A DNA stretch of 64,000 nucleotides from Hygrophila difformis (GCA_030278955.1 JAOANR010000005.1:310001-374000); one strand, 5' to 3'. Counted from the first letter of the stretch, positions 34,796 through 47,055 are shown. Made by a program: numbers and translations. The notes: a model not told the origin generated them from the letters alone.

Positions 34796-35600
34796 ATAAT
34801 TTTATGGGATATTATACCAGCCTGCTAAAATATCATCAACGTTACCTGGTAGAGACCACTCTAAACCAAACCATGCAACCACCTTGTACCAAATAGGGCC
34901 AGTAAACACACAAGTGCAAAACAAGTGGTTTAGTGACTCAATCACCACCCCACATAATGAACATTGAGCATTCAAAGGATGGATACATCTGATTCTAGAT
35001 AAAACGTCCCTCCTTGGAAGACCAAAATGTGCTACTTTCCAGACAAGAAATTTTACCTTCATTGGAACTTTTGCCTTCCAAATTCCGCGCCAGATGAGCC
35101 TTTTAACTGAGTCGCCCGAACCATCATTCGACCCCAGCATGATCTGGTTGTATAGGCGCCATTGGCCTCTTTTAACCATGCAACACGGTCCTCTGTGTAT
35201 CTACACAATTTCATCCTACCAATAGCAGCCAGCAGATCGTTCCAAATTGATACTTCCCAATCAAAAAGTGGTCTCCTCAATTCGATATGCCATTCCCAAA
35301 CAAACCCGGACCAACAACCGAAATCACTAACTTTCCCTTCTTTGTTAACAGCCAAAGAAAAAATTATGGGATACAAAATTTTCAACGGCCACCCCCTTCA
35401 ATCCACACATCCTGCCAAAAACGGGTCGCCCTTGCATCCCCCACAATAATATTATAAACCTGTCCACACGCATCCGAGCTCTTCTCATTCCAAGAGCTAC
35501 AGATTTTTCCCCATAACGTTCTACTTACCCTGGGTTCCGACACCAAAGGAGCTTCACCCCAATAGAATTTAGCATCGATAACACGCTTCCATAAAGCCTT
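34796..35600 (-). mobile_element. LINE ORF2 C-terminal fragment
   Basis: Minus-strand zf-RVT region: WRGIWKAKVPMKVKFLVWKV, GLPRRDVLSRI, then CSLCGVVIESLNHLFCTCVF with the Cys/His pattern, in a 125-codon frame (35179-34802). Upstream in another frame (35385-35059) is the matching linker WEWHIELRRPLFDWEV. The shift of frame and missing reverse transcriptase show a decayed fragment. It is not an extension of the LINE at 4220 (different sequence). Confidence 0.75.
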
Positions 35601-35689
35601 TATATAGGAGTATTATACTTTAGTGCTTTAAAAATATACTTATTATACTGCAACCAACAGTCTAAAAAAAGAATAAATAAAACAAAATA

Positions 35690-36320
35690 AAAATAAAAGA
35701 CTTTCTATTCACGACTCTAATGCGATATACAAACAAATGATGTACATGAAATCATTGTTGCACACGGTAATTGATTACTAATATTATTTCACCCTAAGGC
35801 GTTGAGAAATTAGAAATTTCATAAACATGTAGATATTTCCAAATTAAATTAGAAAATATAAGAAAATGATATTGTGAATGAATCAATTGATAAATTAAAA
35901 TTTAGAAATGACTTGCAAAAAATATTATTTAATGTACCATCTACAAAAATTTCATAATGATATGATTTTGGGGATGTATGACCATATATAGTTTGATCAT
36001 TTTATTTTTATATTGCGATTTATCTAAGTTAGCTAATCTATCTAATACAAATAATTTGTTTTCCATTGATGAATATAATATCAATTATAAAGTACTTATT
36101 AAAAAAATATCATACTAAATATAATTTTAATTCATAAAGGATTTGTTATTATTTAAATTAGATAAATATAATATCAACCCATACATTATACTATTATTTG
36201 ATAGTATTTTTTTATAAGGGTTGTCACTGTCATAAGTGCCCATTACCTTTTTTAAGGGTACATCCCTATTCATAAGGAATCACTCATAAGGGCAACAACT
36301 TTTATATTATAATAGATAGA
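35690..36320 (-). mobile_element. Truncated Helitron, relative of 11690-13098
   Basis: Read on the minus strand it starts at about 36320 with TCTATCTATTATAATATAAA and TTGCCCTTATGA, then shares GGAAATATCTACATG, AATTTCTCAACGCC and ATTAGAGTCGTGAATAGAAA with the Helitron at 11690 in the same order. The 3' hairpin and CTAG end are missing, so the copy is truncated near 35690. Confidence 0.6.
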
Positions 36321-36883
36321 TAGTTTTGTTTAATTTTTAACTAATACCCATCTAGATTTTTTTCACACAATTTATACCATAAGTGTGATTGAATTTTTTT
36401 TGTTGCAATCATATAAAAAAATTTATATAATTGAGTGGAATTTTGTTGAATTCGTATCTTTTTTGCATAGTTATAAAATATGTATTTTATAGAATTTTTG
36501 TTTTAACATATTTTAATATATTAATCATTAAATAAAATGCATTGTAACGGTCATGAGCCAGATTTATTAATTGTTGGGACTGCGAGTCAATTGAGGCTTT
36601 GTAGTATGATTTATTTTATTAATCTATAATTTAGTACTTTTAAGTTTAAAAAATATATCTTTTAAGAAATACTATAGAAAACAATAAAACATAAGTATAT
36701 ATTTATTTTAACGAGGATTAAATTACAAAAATTAGAAACTTTTTGGGGGTAAAAGTAAAAATTTTAAAAAATTTTAGGGGCCTAAAATTAGAATTTAAAT
36801 GCATTTATGACTACTTCGTATAAAATATAAAAGTTAGAGTGCCATTTGTGTTAATCAAATATTTAATGAATCAAATTAAATAA
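36321..36883. other. AT-rich intergenic
   Basis: No gene or named repeat seen. Confidence 0.4.
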
Positions 36884-36885
36884 TA

Positions 36886-37612
36886 CTCCCTCTGCCCCGC
36901 GAAATGTAGCTCGTTTTTTGGGTACGGTAATTTAGGGGTTAAGTGGTTAAATGGTGTGGGTATTTGTGTTTACAATTTTAATAAATTTTGACTTGGTTTA
37001 TTGTTTAACTTTGATTTAATATTATGGTAATGATTTAATTAAAGAAAAGTATTCAAGTGGTCTTGTTAGAATCGTCTATATATATAGTTTTAGAATATAT
37101 ATTTTATATAATTTTTATTTGTATCCATTTTGAAATATGAAGAATTAAAGAAATGCAAGAGATTTGTGTAGAAAAATACTCCCTCCATTTTTTTTTAACT
37201 TCACCCATCCTGCACTGCACGCAATTCAATGCGCATTTTCAATCATCAATATCTCATATTATATATAAGCAAAAATTATAAAAAATTGATATTCTAAAAC
37301 TACGCGATTAGACGAATCCAACAACATCTCACTTGACTATGTTTTATCTTATATAACTGTGATAGAAAGATGAATCAAAGTTACTTAATAAATAATTTCT
37401 ACTATTCAAAGGGAGAACATAAAAAAACGGAGGGAGTAAATGTGTATAGGGAATTGTTCAGAATAGTAAAATTGATTACTTTTAATGGGATTTGATAACC
37501 ATTAATATTCTAATCATATTTATGTTAATTTAATTTATCTAAAATAGAAAGTGACCAAATTTCGCGGGACACCCTAAAAAGGAATACGGACCACATTTCG
37601 CGACGGGGGAAG
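36886..37612. mobile_element. Stowaway-like MITE (outer), interrupted
   Basis: Left end CTCCCTCTGCCCCGCGAAAT preceded by TA; right end ATTTCGCGACGGGGGAAG followed by TA. The ends are inverted repeats over about 25 bp. A second MITE (37179-37436) sits inside it. An inner phrase AAATTTCGCGGGACACCC near 37557 mirrors the termini. Confidence 0.75.
37179..37436. mobile_element. Stowaway MITE (inner)
   Basis: CTCCCTCCATTTTTTTTTAA at the left and AAAAAAACGGAGGGAG at the right, each flanked by TA (37177-37178 and 37437-37438). The interior carries the family motif GATATTCTAAAACTACGCGA. Clean ends indicate a more recent insertion than the other copies here. Confidence 0.85.
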
Positions 37613-37814
37613 TAGTAAAACTTACATGACTATTTGAGTATTTATTCCTTTTCATACATGAGATGTTCCTACTTCTTAGGCTATTCAAAGTGTTCAATAA
37701 GGGACCTCCAAATAAGAGGTTCCCTGTACCTTTAAAGTGAGTTGTTAGAATATTTTTAATGAGTGACTTGTCGGGTTGGGATTTGATTCAAACTGTATAA
37801 AAAGAATTAGGAAA

Positions 37815-38888
37815 CAATGTCATAGGTCAATTTTCTTTTACAAAAATCCAAATCAGTCATTTTTTTTATTTTATTACCAAAACAGTCCGCTACAAATGTT
37901 AATTATGTCCAAATCAGTCCATTTTTCACTAATTATGCCCTAATTGCTGACATGGCAAGGGCTTAAATTTAAACCTGACACGTGGGCATATTATTAGTCC
38001 TTTTTCTTTTATCTTTTGTCAATTCAGTCCTAAACTTTTATTTTATTCCATTTAGTCCTCTACCCAAATTAATCATTTTATATTAATTGGCCTACAAACT
38101 TTCAAATTATTTCATTTCAGATCCAGAACCTTAACTTTTTATTATTATTAGTCCATTTATCAAATAAATGTCCAACATACTTCCGTAAATAAAATTAAAC
38201 ACCAAACCTCATACATACATTGAGTTTGACTGCCTTGGGTCTTCCAAGCTCCGGGATCTCATGGACTCCCTCCAACCACCCGACCGCAACCGATAGTTCA
38301 TTGATTCTGGTTTCCTTCAGCAACAATCAGCACAATCCTACTTTGTTTCCTACCTTAGGACATAGCAAGGTTTGAGTAAATGATTTAATTTTTGGAAGGT
38401 TATGGATACAAGAAGCTTTGATTTTGTTGAAAAAATATTAATATATTATTCAAATATTATTAAAATTAACCTTCCAAAAATTAAAATTAAATTATTTATT
38501 CAAACCTTATTATGTCCTAAGGTATGAAACAAAGTAGGATTGTGATGATTGTTGCTGAAGAAGACCAGAACTAATGAACCATCGGTTGCGGTCGGGTGGT
38601 TGGAGGGAGTCCGTACCCGAAACTTGAAAGACCCGATAACAAGGCAGTCAAACCCAATGTATGTATAAGGTTTGGTGTTTAATTTTATTTATGGAAGTAT
38701 GTTGGGTATTTATTTGATAAATGAACTAATAATAATAAAAATTTAAAATTCTGGGCCAGAACTGAAATAATTTAAATGGTTGGAGGCTAATAATTAATAT
38801 AAAAATTACTGATTTGGGTAGAGGACTAAATGGAACAAAACAAAAGTTTAGGACTGAATTGGCGAAAGATAAAAGAAAAAGGACTAAT
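37815..38888. mobile_element. Foldback/long-TIR element, right end cut by element C
   Basis: Left arm 37993-38402 and right arm 38468-38888 are inverted copies across a roughly 65 bp AT loop: ATTAGTCCTTTTTCTTTTAT at the outer left pairs with ATAAAAGAAAAAGGACTAAT at the outer right. The left arm continues outward to about 37815, but the right arm stops abruptly at 38888 where the LTR of element C starts. Long terminal arms without coding sequence fit a MULE-type or foldback MITE. The remaining right arm should lie beyond element C, outside the window. Confidence 0.8.
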
Positions 38889-41439
38889 TGTAACACCTCG
38901 GATTGGATCACCCAGGTCGGGACGCTACCGCCACACATTTCTAAATAAGACGCGGTCCGAATCGAGCTTATCTAAAAAGATGCAAACGCTAAGCTGTATC
39001 AATACTTTAAAATAATTTAAAAACATTCAATCATGCCTGAGTCCAAAACAGAGTTAAGTATGTCTAACAGTAATCATGCAGTGCGGAAGCTAAAAGAAAA
39101 TGCGAGGGCTAAAAACACGGCCAAAACAGTGTCCAAGTCCAATGCATAAATTTAAAATAATTTAAAAGCCACAAGTCTTGATAATCAATCTTTAACATCA
39201 AAATCCCCATCCGGATGAGTGCTTACACTTCAAAAATCTGTAAAGGAAAAGAGAATAATAAAGTCAGTACAAACGGTACTGCGTAAGTTAATATATAGCA
39301 CAACGAATTTTAAAAGTTTTAGAAGAGCACACAAAAATAATAAAAAGACAAATAAATAAAATAATTTAAAATCTCTTACACATATCCCACGAATATTTTA
39401 CCAATGTTCGTTATGATCGAGGACACCAATTTTTGCCCTTTGGGACTAAAACCCACAAGGACTCAACATAAAGATTCTAGGCTCATGCCCTTTCGAATCA
39501 ACCCATCTCTGGGACTCGTACCCACGAGGGATGTGAAAGCAGTGACCCTATACAGACCACTCCAGAGCCCTAGATAATCCATACGGATACATCTAGGAGT
39601 ATAGACTCATACTAATACGAAACCATAATAACCACATGTGCCGTTTTGGCTACAAAAGAGGGGGCGGCCCAACGAGCTCACACCAAGTGCACTCACCCTC
39701 TAAAACATTGGGCATCCCACTCGATCAAAACTTACAAAGTTTCAAAACCACATTTTATCATGTCATAATATCACCATATATCCAGACTTCATATATAACA
39801 AAAACAAGTAACATTCGACTCTTAGTTCATCAAATACACAAGATAGGAGTTACCGACTAAAAATGGCACTGTGGCAGTTTCCAAAATCGTATTTAAAAAT
39901 GTAGCAAACTATTTTTAAAACTTCTGGAAAAATTACAGAAGCTAGAACACACCCAAATGAACGTTTTTCTTAGAAATAAGCATTTTCAAATTCGGAATCT
40001 AAATGAACCAAAAAAAATCATTTCAAAACCTACTGTTGCAAGGTTTTCAAACTCTTCATTCCATCCGGCCACAGTTCATTCAAAAATTCATAACAATTCC
40101 AATAATGCTCCAAAAATCATAAAATTTTACAAGGATGATCTACACACATAATGGAACAAGTTTCATGAAGACATCAACCACGGAAAACGATCATAGGAAA
40201 GAGTAAATCAAACAAAAAAATCTGATTGTATAAGAACACTAAAACTGACAGCATACAATCACAGAATACCAGATCGGATTTGGCTAACCAAAACATGTTC
40301 AAAATTTCTAAAAATTTACAGAGAGCATATTTAAGATGTTAGGAACAATTTTCATTTAGGAAGGATCTTTTAAAAACGTACGGATCATGGTTGAAATTTC
40401 AGAACAAGAAAACTGGTCACAGGAAAACCCTATTTGACGGATTTAACAACGAATGGAGGTTGAACTATAACTCGATTGGATCTCAACCAAAACCTCTAAA
40501 AAACGACGTGCACAATACTAACTTACTTGGGATGAGTTAGGAATTGAAAATCTCCTTGGTAGAATCCTCGAAAACGTCCAACTCGACCCCAACAATCAAC
40601 ACTTCTACCGAATTCACCTATTATGGAGTTGGTTGGCAAAAACCTTAGCGTTAGGGCCTGAAACCCAATCCTAAGGACAAGGATTCGAATAGTAACTCTT
40701 ACCTAACACTGGTTGATGGATTTGGAAGCACCTACTCGTCCAAGCCTTCTTCCACAAAGATGAACACACACAACTTCTCACCAATACTCAACTATGAACT
40801 TATTTTCGGATGGAGTGCAAATGGGTGGCTTTGGAGGCTGATTAGGGGTCTTTATAGGGATAAGGAGCATTCAGAGACTGCCTTAAGGCCCTAGGGAGGT
40901 GAGGGGACAAAAATTACTCTGTAACCCCCGAATTTACACCCCCAAACCTCATCCATTTCCCCCACTCCCCACATGGCTCCACAGGATTCCCATAGTGATC
41001 AAGTTCCCATCATAAACTGACTTTGTGGGAGATTTAATACACCCCAAAATCATTGATATGCACCCCCACAATGTCCCACAACGTCTTATGATTGAATTCA
41101 AACCGATTGGAATCATCCAAGTCAAAAATTAATGCAAAAACCGAGCATAACGCTCAAATTGCAGGTCTGCTGCTGGTGGCGCGCCACGCGCCGTCACCGC
41201 GCGGCCACCAGCCAACGTTTTCCTTTTCTTTCTTTTTTTTTTTATTATTATGATTTTTAATTTTAAAAATCATAATATGAATTATCCGAGATCGTTGGAT
41301 AATCCGATAACTCTCTTCGAGTTGCTATCTTCCGAAAATATTTAATTCCGCTCTCTCGGAATTATTTCGGTTTTGATAATTAAATCCGATTCCTTAAATT
41401 TCGGATTTAAAACTCGATGTCGATTTTTCGGGTATTACA
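38889..41439 (-). repeat. 3' LTR of gypsy element C (minus strand)
   Basis: Plus-strand limits TGTAACACCTCGG and CGGGTATTACA; on the minus strand it reads TGTAATACCCG ... GAGGTGTTACA, 2551 bp. It is preceded on the minus strand by a polypurine tract (AAGGAGGGTAGAC). Near its 3' end it shares GTGTGGCGGTAGCGTCCCG with the LTRs of A and B, so the three families are related. A GC-rich palindrome-like module is at 41170-41215. Confidence 0.85.
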
Positions 41440-43160
41440 GTCTACCCTCCTTAGAAATCAACTTCGTCCTCGGAGTTGGGTCGCACTCGGACTGATAGTA
41501 ATGCAGGCAATTGATTGACACGTAATAACTGACACGCACAAAATATTGAGGTTTGAAAATTAAATTCTTACCTCGGTGCGTGATGACTCTTTGCGGGGTA
41601 TCACATCCTCTCCCCCGTAGGACTGCAGTTATGTCCCCATAACTGCTAATGAGTCGTGTTGGAAAAGGTTGGGATATTTCTGCTTCATATCCGATTCCAA
41701 CTCCCACGTGCCATGATTGGACCATAGCACCTTCACCATTTTTACGGTCTTGTTTCTTGTGAGCCTTTCTTTGACATTCAGTATCTCGATCGGATACTCC
41801 TCGTACGTCAGATCATCATCCATCTCAAACACATCAGTTTTCTAGACATGAGTTGGGTCGTGTACATATTTCTTTAACTGAGAAACATGAAACACATTGT
41901 GCACTCGTGATAACTCCGGTGGAAGAGCCAATCGGTATGCCAAGGTACCCACACGATCTAAAATCTCGTATAGACTGATGTAGCGAGGACTAAGCTTTCC
42001 TCGTTTGTCAAATCGCATCACTCCTTTCATCGGTGACACCTTTAGCATGACCTTGTCCCCCACTTGGAATTCTAATTCTTGCCTCCTCGTGTCGGCATAG
42101 CTCTTTTGCCGGTCTTGTGCGGCCTACATCTTTTGCTGGACAACCTTGATCTTTCTGCTCATATCTTCAATGAGCTGAGGTCCAACAACTACAGAATTGT
42201 CATCCTTTGCCTAACATAACGGACTACGGCACTTGCGTCCGTAAAGAGCTTCGAACGGTGCCATGCCAATGCTAGCATGGTAACTGTTGTTATATGAGAA
42301 CTCAATTAGTGGCAAGTGGTTCTCCCAACTTCGCTTGAATTCATGTACACACGTTCTAAGCATGTCTTGAAGCGTTTGAATCGTCCGCTCAGTTTGACCG
42401 TCCGTCATCAGATGAAAAGTCGTGCTCATCTTGATCTGGGTTCCCAAGGCTTCTTGTAATTTTGTCCAGAAGTTTGAGACAAATCTACTGTCTCGATCAG
42501 AGATAATATCGTGTGGTACTCCATGCCTTCGGACCACATTATCGATATATGCCTTGGCTAGTTGATCCATCGACCAATTATATATCTTTGGTATAAAGAT
42601 GGCAGTCTTCGTCAACCGATCAATTATTACCCAAATTTTGTTCATTCCTCGAGGAGATTTGGTAATCCCGAGACAAAGTCCATAGAGATGCTATCCCACT
42701 TCCAACTTGGGATCTCCAATGGCTTCACCAATCCCAATGGCTTTTTCCGTACTGCCTTCATTTTCTGGCAGGTTATGCATTTAGCCACGAAATCCGCAAT
42801 ATCTCTCTTCATTCTCGGCTACCAATAGATTTTCTTGAAATCTTTGTACAGCTTATCACCACTAGGGCGTATTGAATAAGGCGTGCTGTGGCCCTCTTCC
42901 ATCAATTTCCGCTTCAATTCCTCGCACTTGTGAGGAACGCACCATCTTCCTTTGAAGCGAATACTCCCATCATCGTGGACTGTGAATCCTACCGCTTTTC
43001 CCTCATCAATCTTTTCCTTGATCCTCTTGAGATTCTCATCGTCCGGCTGAGCTGCTCGAATCTCGTCGAATACAGTAGATTCAATTGTCACGGCATTCAC
43101 CTTCTCTACCACAGTCCCATAATGGACTAGTTCAGTAACCAACTTTGCTAGGTCCATATA
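41440..43160 (-). pseudogene. Element C pol remnant: integrase and chromodomain
   Basis: Minus-strand Ty3/gypsy pol of the Tekay/Del chromovirus type. Reading from 43160 down: integrase N-terminal zinc-binding part (RWCVPHKCEELKRKLMEEGH, 42925), core with [22 protein letters not shown] and [14 protein letters not shown] (42640-42380), end of core ([20 protein letters not shown]), C-terminal GKLSPRYISLYEIL (about 41995), and a chromodomain ERLTRNKTVKMVKVLW with a short in-frame loss before TWELE (about 41740-41690). Several stops break the frame (near 42818, 42208, 41840). The rest of pol and gag are separated by element B and lie beyond the window. Confidence 0.85.
41595..41620 (-). other. 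Vestigial PPT/LTR start in element C
   Basis: Minus strand reads CGGGGGAGAGGATGTGATAC: a polypurine tract followed by TGTGATACCCC, like an LTR start, 166 bp before the real LTR boundary. Elements A and B have the same arrangement (50499-50523, 62485-62509). Confidence 0.6.
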
Positions 43161-43231
43161 TGTAATACCCGAGAATTTTCCATCATAAAATAAAACAATA
43201 GTTAAATAAATAATAATAGATAAAATAAATA
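43161..43231 (+). repeat. Element B 5' LTR, first part, with left target duplication of A
   Basis: TGTAATACCCGAGAATTTTC start, identical to 62700 onward. The last five bases, AAATA (43227-43231), are duplicated at 54209-54213 on the other side of element A. In the intact 3' LTR of B (about 62766-62770) AAATA occurs once. Confidence 0.95.
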
Positions 43232-44504
43232 TGTAACACCCCAGATTTTTATCAACGTCCAAGGGAATAAAAAAATTTATTCCGATCAATGTTGAAATAT
43301 TTCCGAGAAGAAGAAAACGCCGATAGATTTAAATTCAAAATGGAATAAAAGAGGGAAAGGAAGCCCGAAGACATTCCATGAATTGAGTAAAAATAATTGG
43401 AGTTAAGTTCATGAAGGAAAAGAATTTTAATTCCAAGAACCCGTGAAGTCGAAAGAAATTTAATGATACAAGTTATTACACGGGAATCAAAAGACGACGA
43501 ATTGAAAGCCGACGAAACCGAGACCGACGGATTTAAGATTTTAACATGAAGTTCATTTGAGTCGAGATAAACTTAAGATAAGAATTTTTGACCCGAGAAT
43601 GACCCGAAAAATCGAGCCCGAAAATGTAGGAAGATAGAAGTCCGAAAGAGAGGAGGAAAAGCACGACGGATCGCACGACCCCGCCCGGACCGAAGTCCAG
43701 GCGTGTTTGGCGCGCTGTCCGCGCGGGATTTGGGGGATTCCCGCGCCAACCCCGCGTGGGTCGACAGCCGCGTTTGTCGCGTTCGGTGACGCGCACCCGG
43801 CGCGCCTTTTGGCCGATTCGCGCGCCAACCCCGCGCCAGGGTCCTGACAACAGCCATTGTCGCGTTTTGGCGACTTTCTTGCCATATTCCTTGACCCCAA
43901 CGCGAGAATCTGATCTATCACGGGAGGGAACATCATTTGGACGTTATGTAATCAATCCTATCCCCATTTGTCAGCCATTTCATCAACCATTCATCCCAAA
44001 CTCTCCAAAAACTCTCCCTAAGCCAAACACCTTCCGGCGAACTTCCGGCGAACTTTCCGGCAACCAAATCCTACCAAGGAAGGGTGTAGATCAAGGATTT
44101 GCAAGCATTGGATTGTTGGTAAGGTGTCAATCAAGTTTCCTTATTGCTTTAAGATCATAATCAACCTTCTAAATTACGGATCTTTACTTGCAAACACGTT
44201 CGTAGCCAAAGGAGAAGAAGAACGTGTTGCGTAGATTCGTTCGTGGCGATTTTGGACAAATCGATCAACCTTAGAACGTTCAAGGAACTCACTCACTGTA
44301 AGTTGATAACTTACATATCAATACGGGTGGTTTGAAGACATCCGAAACATTGAATCTTAAACGAAACGTTAAAATCAAACCTAAAAACCCCAATCTACGT
44401 ATTTTCTGAAATCCGAGCAAAACTCTTACTTCAAGCGTTCAAACCTGAAAACTCAAAACTAAGATTTTGATCCTAAGATCTTCAGCTATGTTGTGTAAAA
44501 AAAT

Positions 44505-44880
44505 TCAGAATTTTTCATCAAGTTTTGATACCCCAAATCAAGTCGGACATATTCTGCGTTTTTAAGAACTTTCAAAAATTTACAGATTTCTTAACCGAAC
44601 TTGATGAGCATATTTCTATCATTTCTAGTCCGAACCAATCTTCATGATCTAAACAAAAGTTATAGATCTATGAGTCTTGAATACCTCTTTAAAATTTCAT
44701 GCATTTTCATCAAGTTTTGAAACCCCAAATCGAATCGGACATATTCTGCGTTTTAAAGAATTTTCAAAGGTTCACAGATTTCTTAACCGAACTTGATGAG
44801 CATATTTCTATCATTTCTAGTCCGATCCAATCTTTGAGTTCTAAACAAAAGTTGCATATAATCATGTCTAGTATGTGCAT
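44505..44880 (+). repeat. Tandem near-duplication in LTR A
   Basis: About 190 bp present twice, each copy including TTTCATCAAGTTTTGA, GGACATATTCTGCGTTTT and AACTTGATGAGCATATTTCT. The same pair is in the 3' LTR (52110-52485). Confidence 0.85.
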
Positions 44881-45349
44881 ATAAAATTTCAGAATTTTTG
44901 AAGCTCATTTGATATGTTAAAAAGTCAAATCTTTGAGATGTGTCAAACCTGAATCCTGACAGCATACTATTTGAGTAGAAAACTTGATTTTTGACATACT
45001 TCCCATCGTTTTTACGAAAAACTCAAAACATGAAAGTTGTTCATTGGGATGTTTTTGAGCTACTGTGAAAATTTCAGATCAATCGCCTAAGAAATGGACT
45101 TTTAAACTGAAAAGGCGTAAACTGTGACATCGATCGATTTTTGAAATCTTTTAAACAACGATCGAAATCTTGTGATACGATAAAGCTATATTTTTGAAAA
45201 TCCCGTTATACTAAAGTTGAAACAATATCGGTTACATAAAATCAGGGGGTGAGTGCTCTGCAGGGTGCCCTCCTAATTGTGCAATTTGTGCCAAAACGGC
45301 AATGACTATCACGCGCGAAAAATCAACAAAACGGCATCTTATATTTTTG

Positions 45350-45870
45350 CCTATCCTCTCGAGTGTATCCGTATGGGTTACTCGAGGCTCGACGGAGCGG
45401 TACTGGATATGGCATATTTGGTCACAAGAGACCAACTGCCTACCCTCTCGAGTGTATCCGTATGGGTTACTCGAGGCTCGACGGAGTGGTACTGGGTATG
45501 GCGTATCGGCTGCGGCCGCCGGATCACCGGCTAGATGATATGTTACTTATGAAATTGGCTGAGGCCGCCGGATCACCTGCTAACTGTTACTATTGATATC
45601 TGCCATTATTATTTTGGGCCTATCCTCTCGAGTGTATCCGTATGGGTTACTCGAGGCTCGACGGAGCGGTACTGGATATGGCGTATTTGGTCACAAGAGA
45701 CCAACTGCCTACCCTCTCGAGTGTATCCGTATGGGTTACTCGAGGCTCGACGGAGTGGTACTGGGTATGGCGTATCGGCTGCGGCCGCCGGATCACCGGC
45801 TAGATGATATGTTACTTATGAAATTGGCTGCGGCCGCCGGATCACCGGCTATCTATTGTTGAGATGATGG
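45350..45870 (+). repeat. Nested tandem repeats in LTR A
   Basis: A unit of about 55-60 bp (CTCTCGAGTGTATCCGTATG ... GGCTCGACGGAG) occurs four times, in two blocks of about 260 bp, each followed by CTGCGGCCGCCGGATCACCGG-like copies with NotI sites (GCGGCCGC). Repeated in the 3' LTR at 52956-53476. LTR B has one diverged copy (CACTCTCGTGAATATCCGTA, about 55950), so the array expanded in the A lineage. Confidence 0.9.
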
Positions 45871-46605
45871 CGTAACGGGAAATATATTAAAAAGCTCAGA
45901 TTTTATGAAATTGGCTGCGGCCGCCGGATTGCCGGCTAAATTAAATATTGTTTTGATGGTGGCGTATCGGTGAAATTTTTAAAGCTCAAATTTTTATTTA
46001 CTTACTTACGGCATTAATCATGTTTTTAAATCATGTCTTAAATAATTGCCCATGCTTAAGTTTTAAATTATGAAGTTAATTGTGTCTTTAAAGTATGCAT
46101 TATCTTCGCATTTTTAAAATAAAATGTTTTTATGCATGGCAAATAGTTTTATCTTAAATTACTAAAAATCTAACCCCTTTATTGCTACGTAAGGATTAAC
46201 TTACTCAGTATTTTATAATACTGATAAAAACCGTTGTTCATTTTTTTTTCTGTTACAGAGTACGAAGCATGATCACTCATTGGGGGGGATCACTTTGGAT
46301 ACTTAATTATTTATTTTACATGACTTGCATGAACGGGTCTGTTTAACCCGTGGTTTGGCCATGTCGGCCCTATATTTCAAATTCCGCTGCATACACTTTA
46401 CTTCCGCTGCGTACTTTATATATATTCTCGCTGCAACTCTGATGTAGTATTTTTAAATTATCTATGAATGGGCTACTTGAATATTTTAAATCCTGAAAAA
46501 CCATAGCCTTACATCTCTTTAGTGAGCTCGGAAAAACCGTGTCTTGCTAGGGAGGTGTGGCGGTGGCATCCCGGCCTGGGTTACCAAATCCGGGGTGTTA
46601 CAGAG

Positions 46606-46618
46606 TGGTATCAGAGCC
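46606..46618 (+). other. Primer-binding site of element A
   Basis: TGGTATCAGAGCC, complementary to the 3' end of plant initiator methionine tRNA, three bases after the LTR end. This primes minus-strand DNA synthesis. Confidence 0.9.
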
Positions 46619-47055
46619 CAGAATATTTTAAAACTACTATTTTAAAGAGCCCGGATTATTTTTAAACTATTATTTTCAAGTATTATTATTTTTAAAGTTA
46701 TCATTTCTAAACTAGTAATATATTTTAAAGATCCCAATTATTATTTTGAAGTTAAAGCCCAAATTTTTAGCCAAAATTTTTTTAGAAGCCCAAGAAATTA
46801 TTTTGGCCCAATAACCTTGTCTTATTTAAAGCCCAAATAATTTATTCCTTTCGGCCCAATATAGCGGCCCAAACCTTTTATCCTTATTTTAACATATCCA
46901 TGGAATAAATTTACTTTTAAAACCCATGGATAAATATATATATGCATAAAATTTTTTTTCGGGGGGGGATCATCACTGCATGTGCATATTGCATTTCTAT
47001 ACCTTAGAGAACCTAGAAGCGTTATGTTGTAACCTAGATCTTTTTCTTGCGCTAG

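Larger units (their letters stand above)
44297..46258 (+). promoter_or_regulatory. Possible intron inside the LTR of element A
   Basis: ACTCACTGTAAGTTGATAAC holds a consensus donor and TTTTTCTGTTACAG a consensus acceptor. The LTR of B has equivalent sequences: ACACTGTAAGTTAACTC (about 55048) and TTCCTTTCCTTACAG (ending 56394). The leader of both elements may therefore be spliced within the LTR. Predicted from sequence only. Confidence 0.4.
43232..46602 (+). repeat. Element A 5' LTR
   Basis: 3371 bp. Compared with the 3' LTR it lacks 36 bp (present at about 50887-50922) and differs at about three bases (near 44178, 45098 and 46530). It contains a GC-rich CpG module (43670-43850), two roughly 190 bp near-duplicates (44505-44880), a nested tandem repeat (45350-45860), and likely intron borders (see 44297-46258). 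Confidence 0.95.

Noticed and set aside
43533..44160. Frames of 94-134 codons in LTR A (and identical ones at 51139-51766)
   Set aside because: GC-rich LTR module open by chance in several frames on both strands; no domain and not conserved in LTR B.
45232..45862. Overlapping frames with repeated YPYGLLEARRSG-like peptides
   Set aside because: Produced by the LTR tandem repeats.
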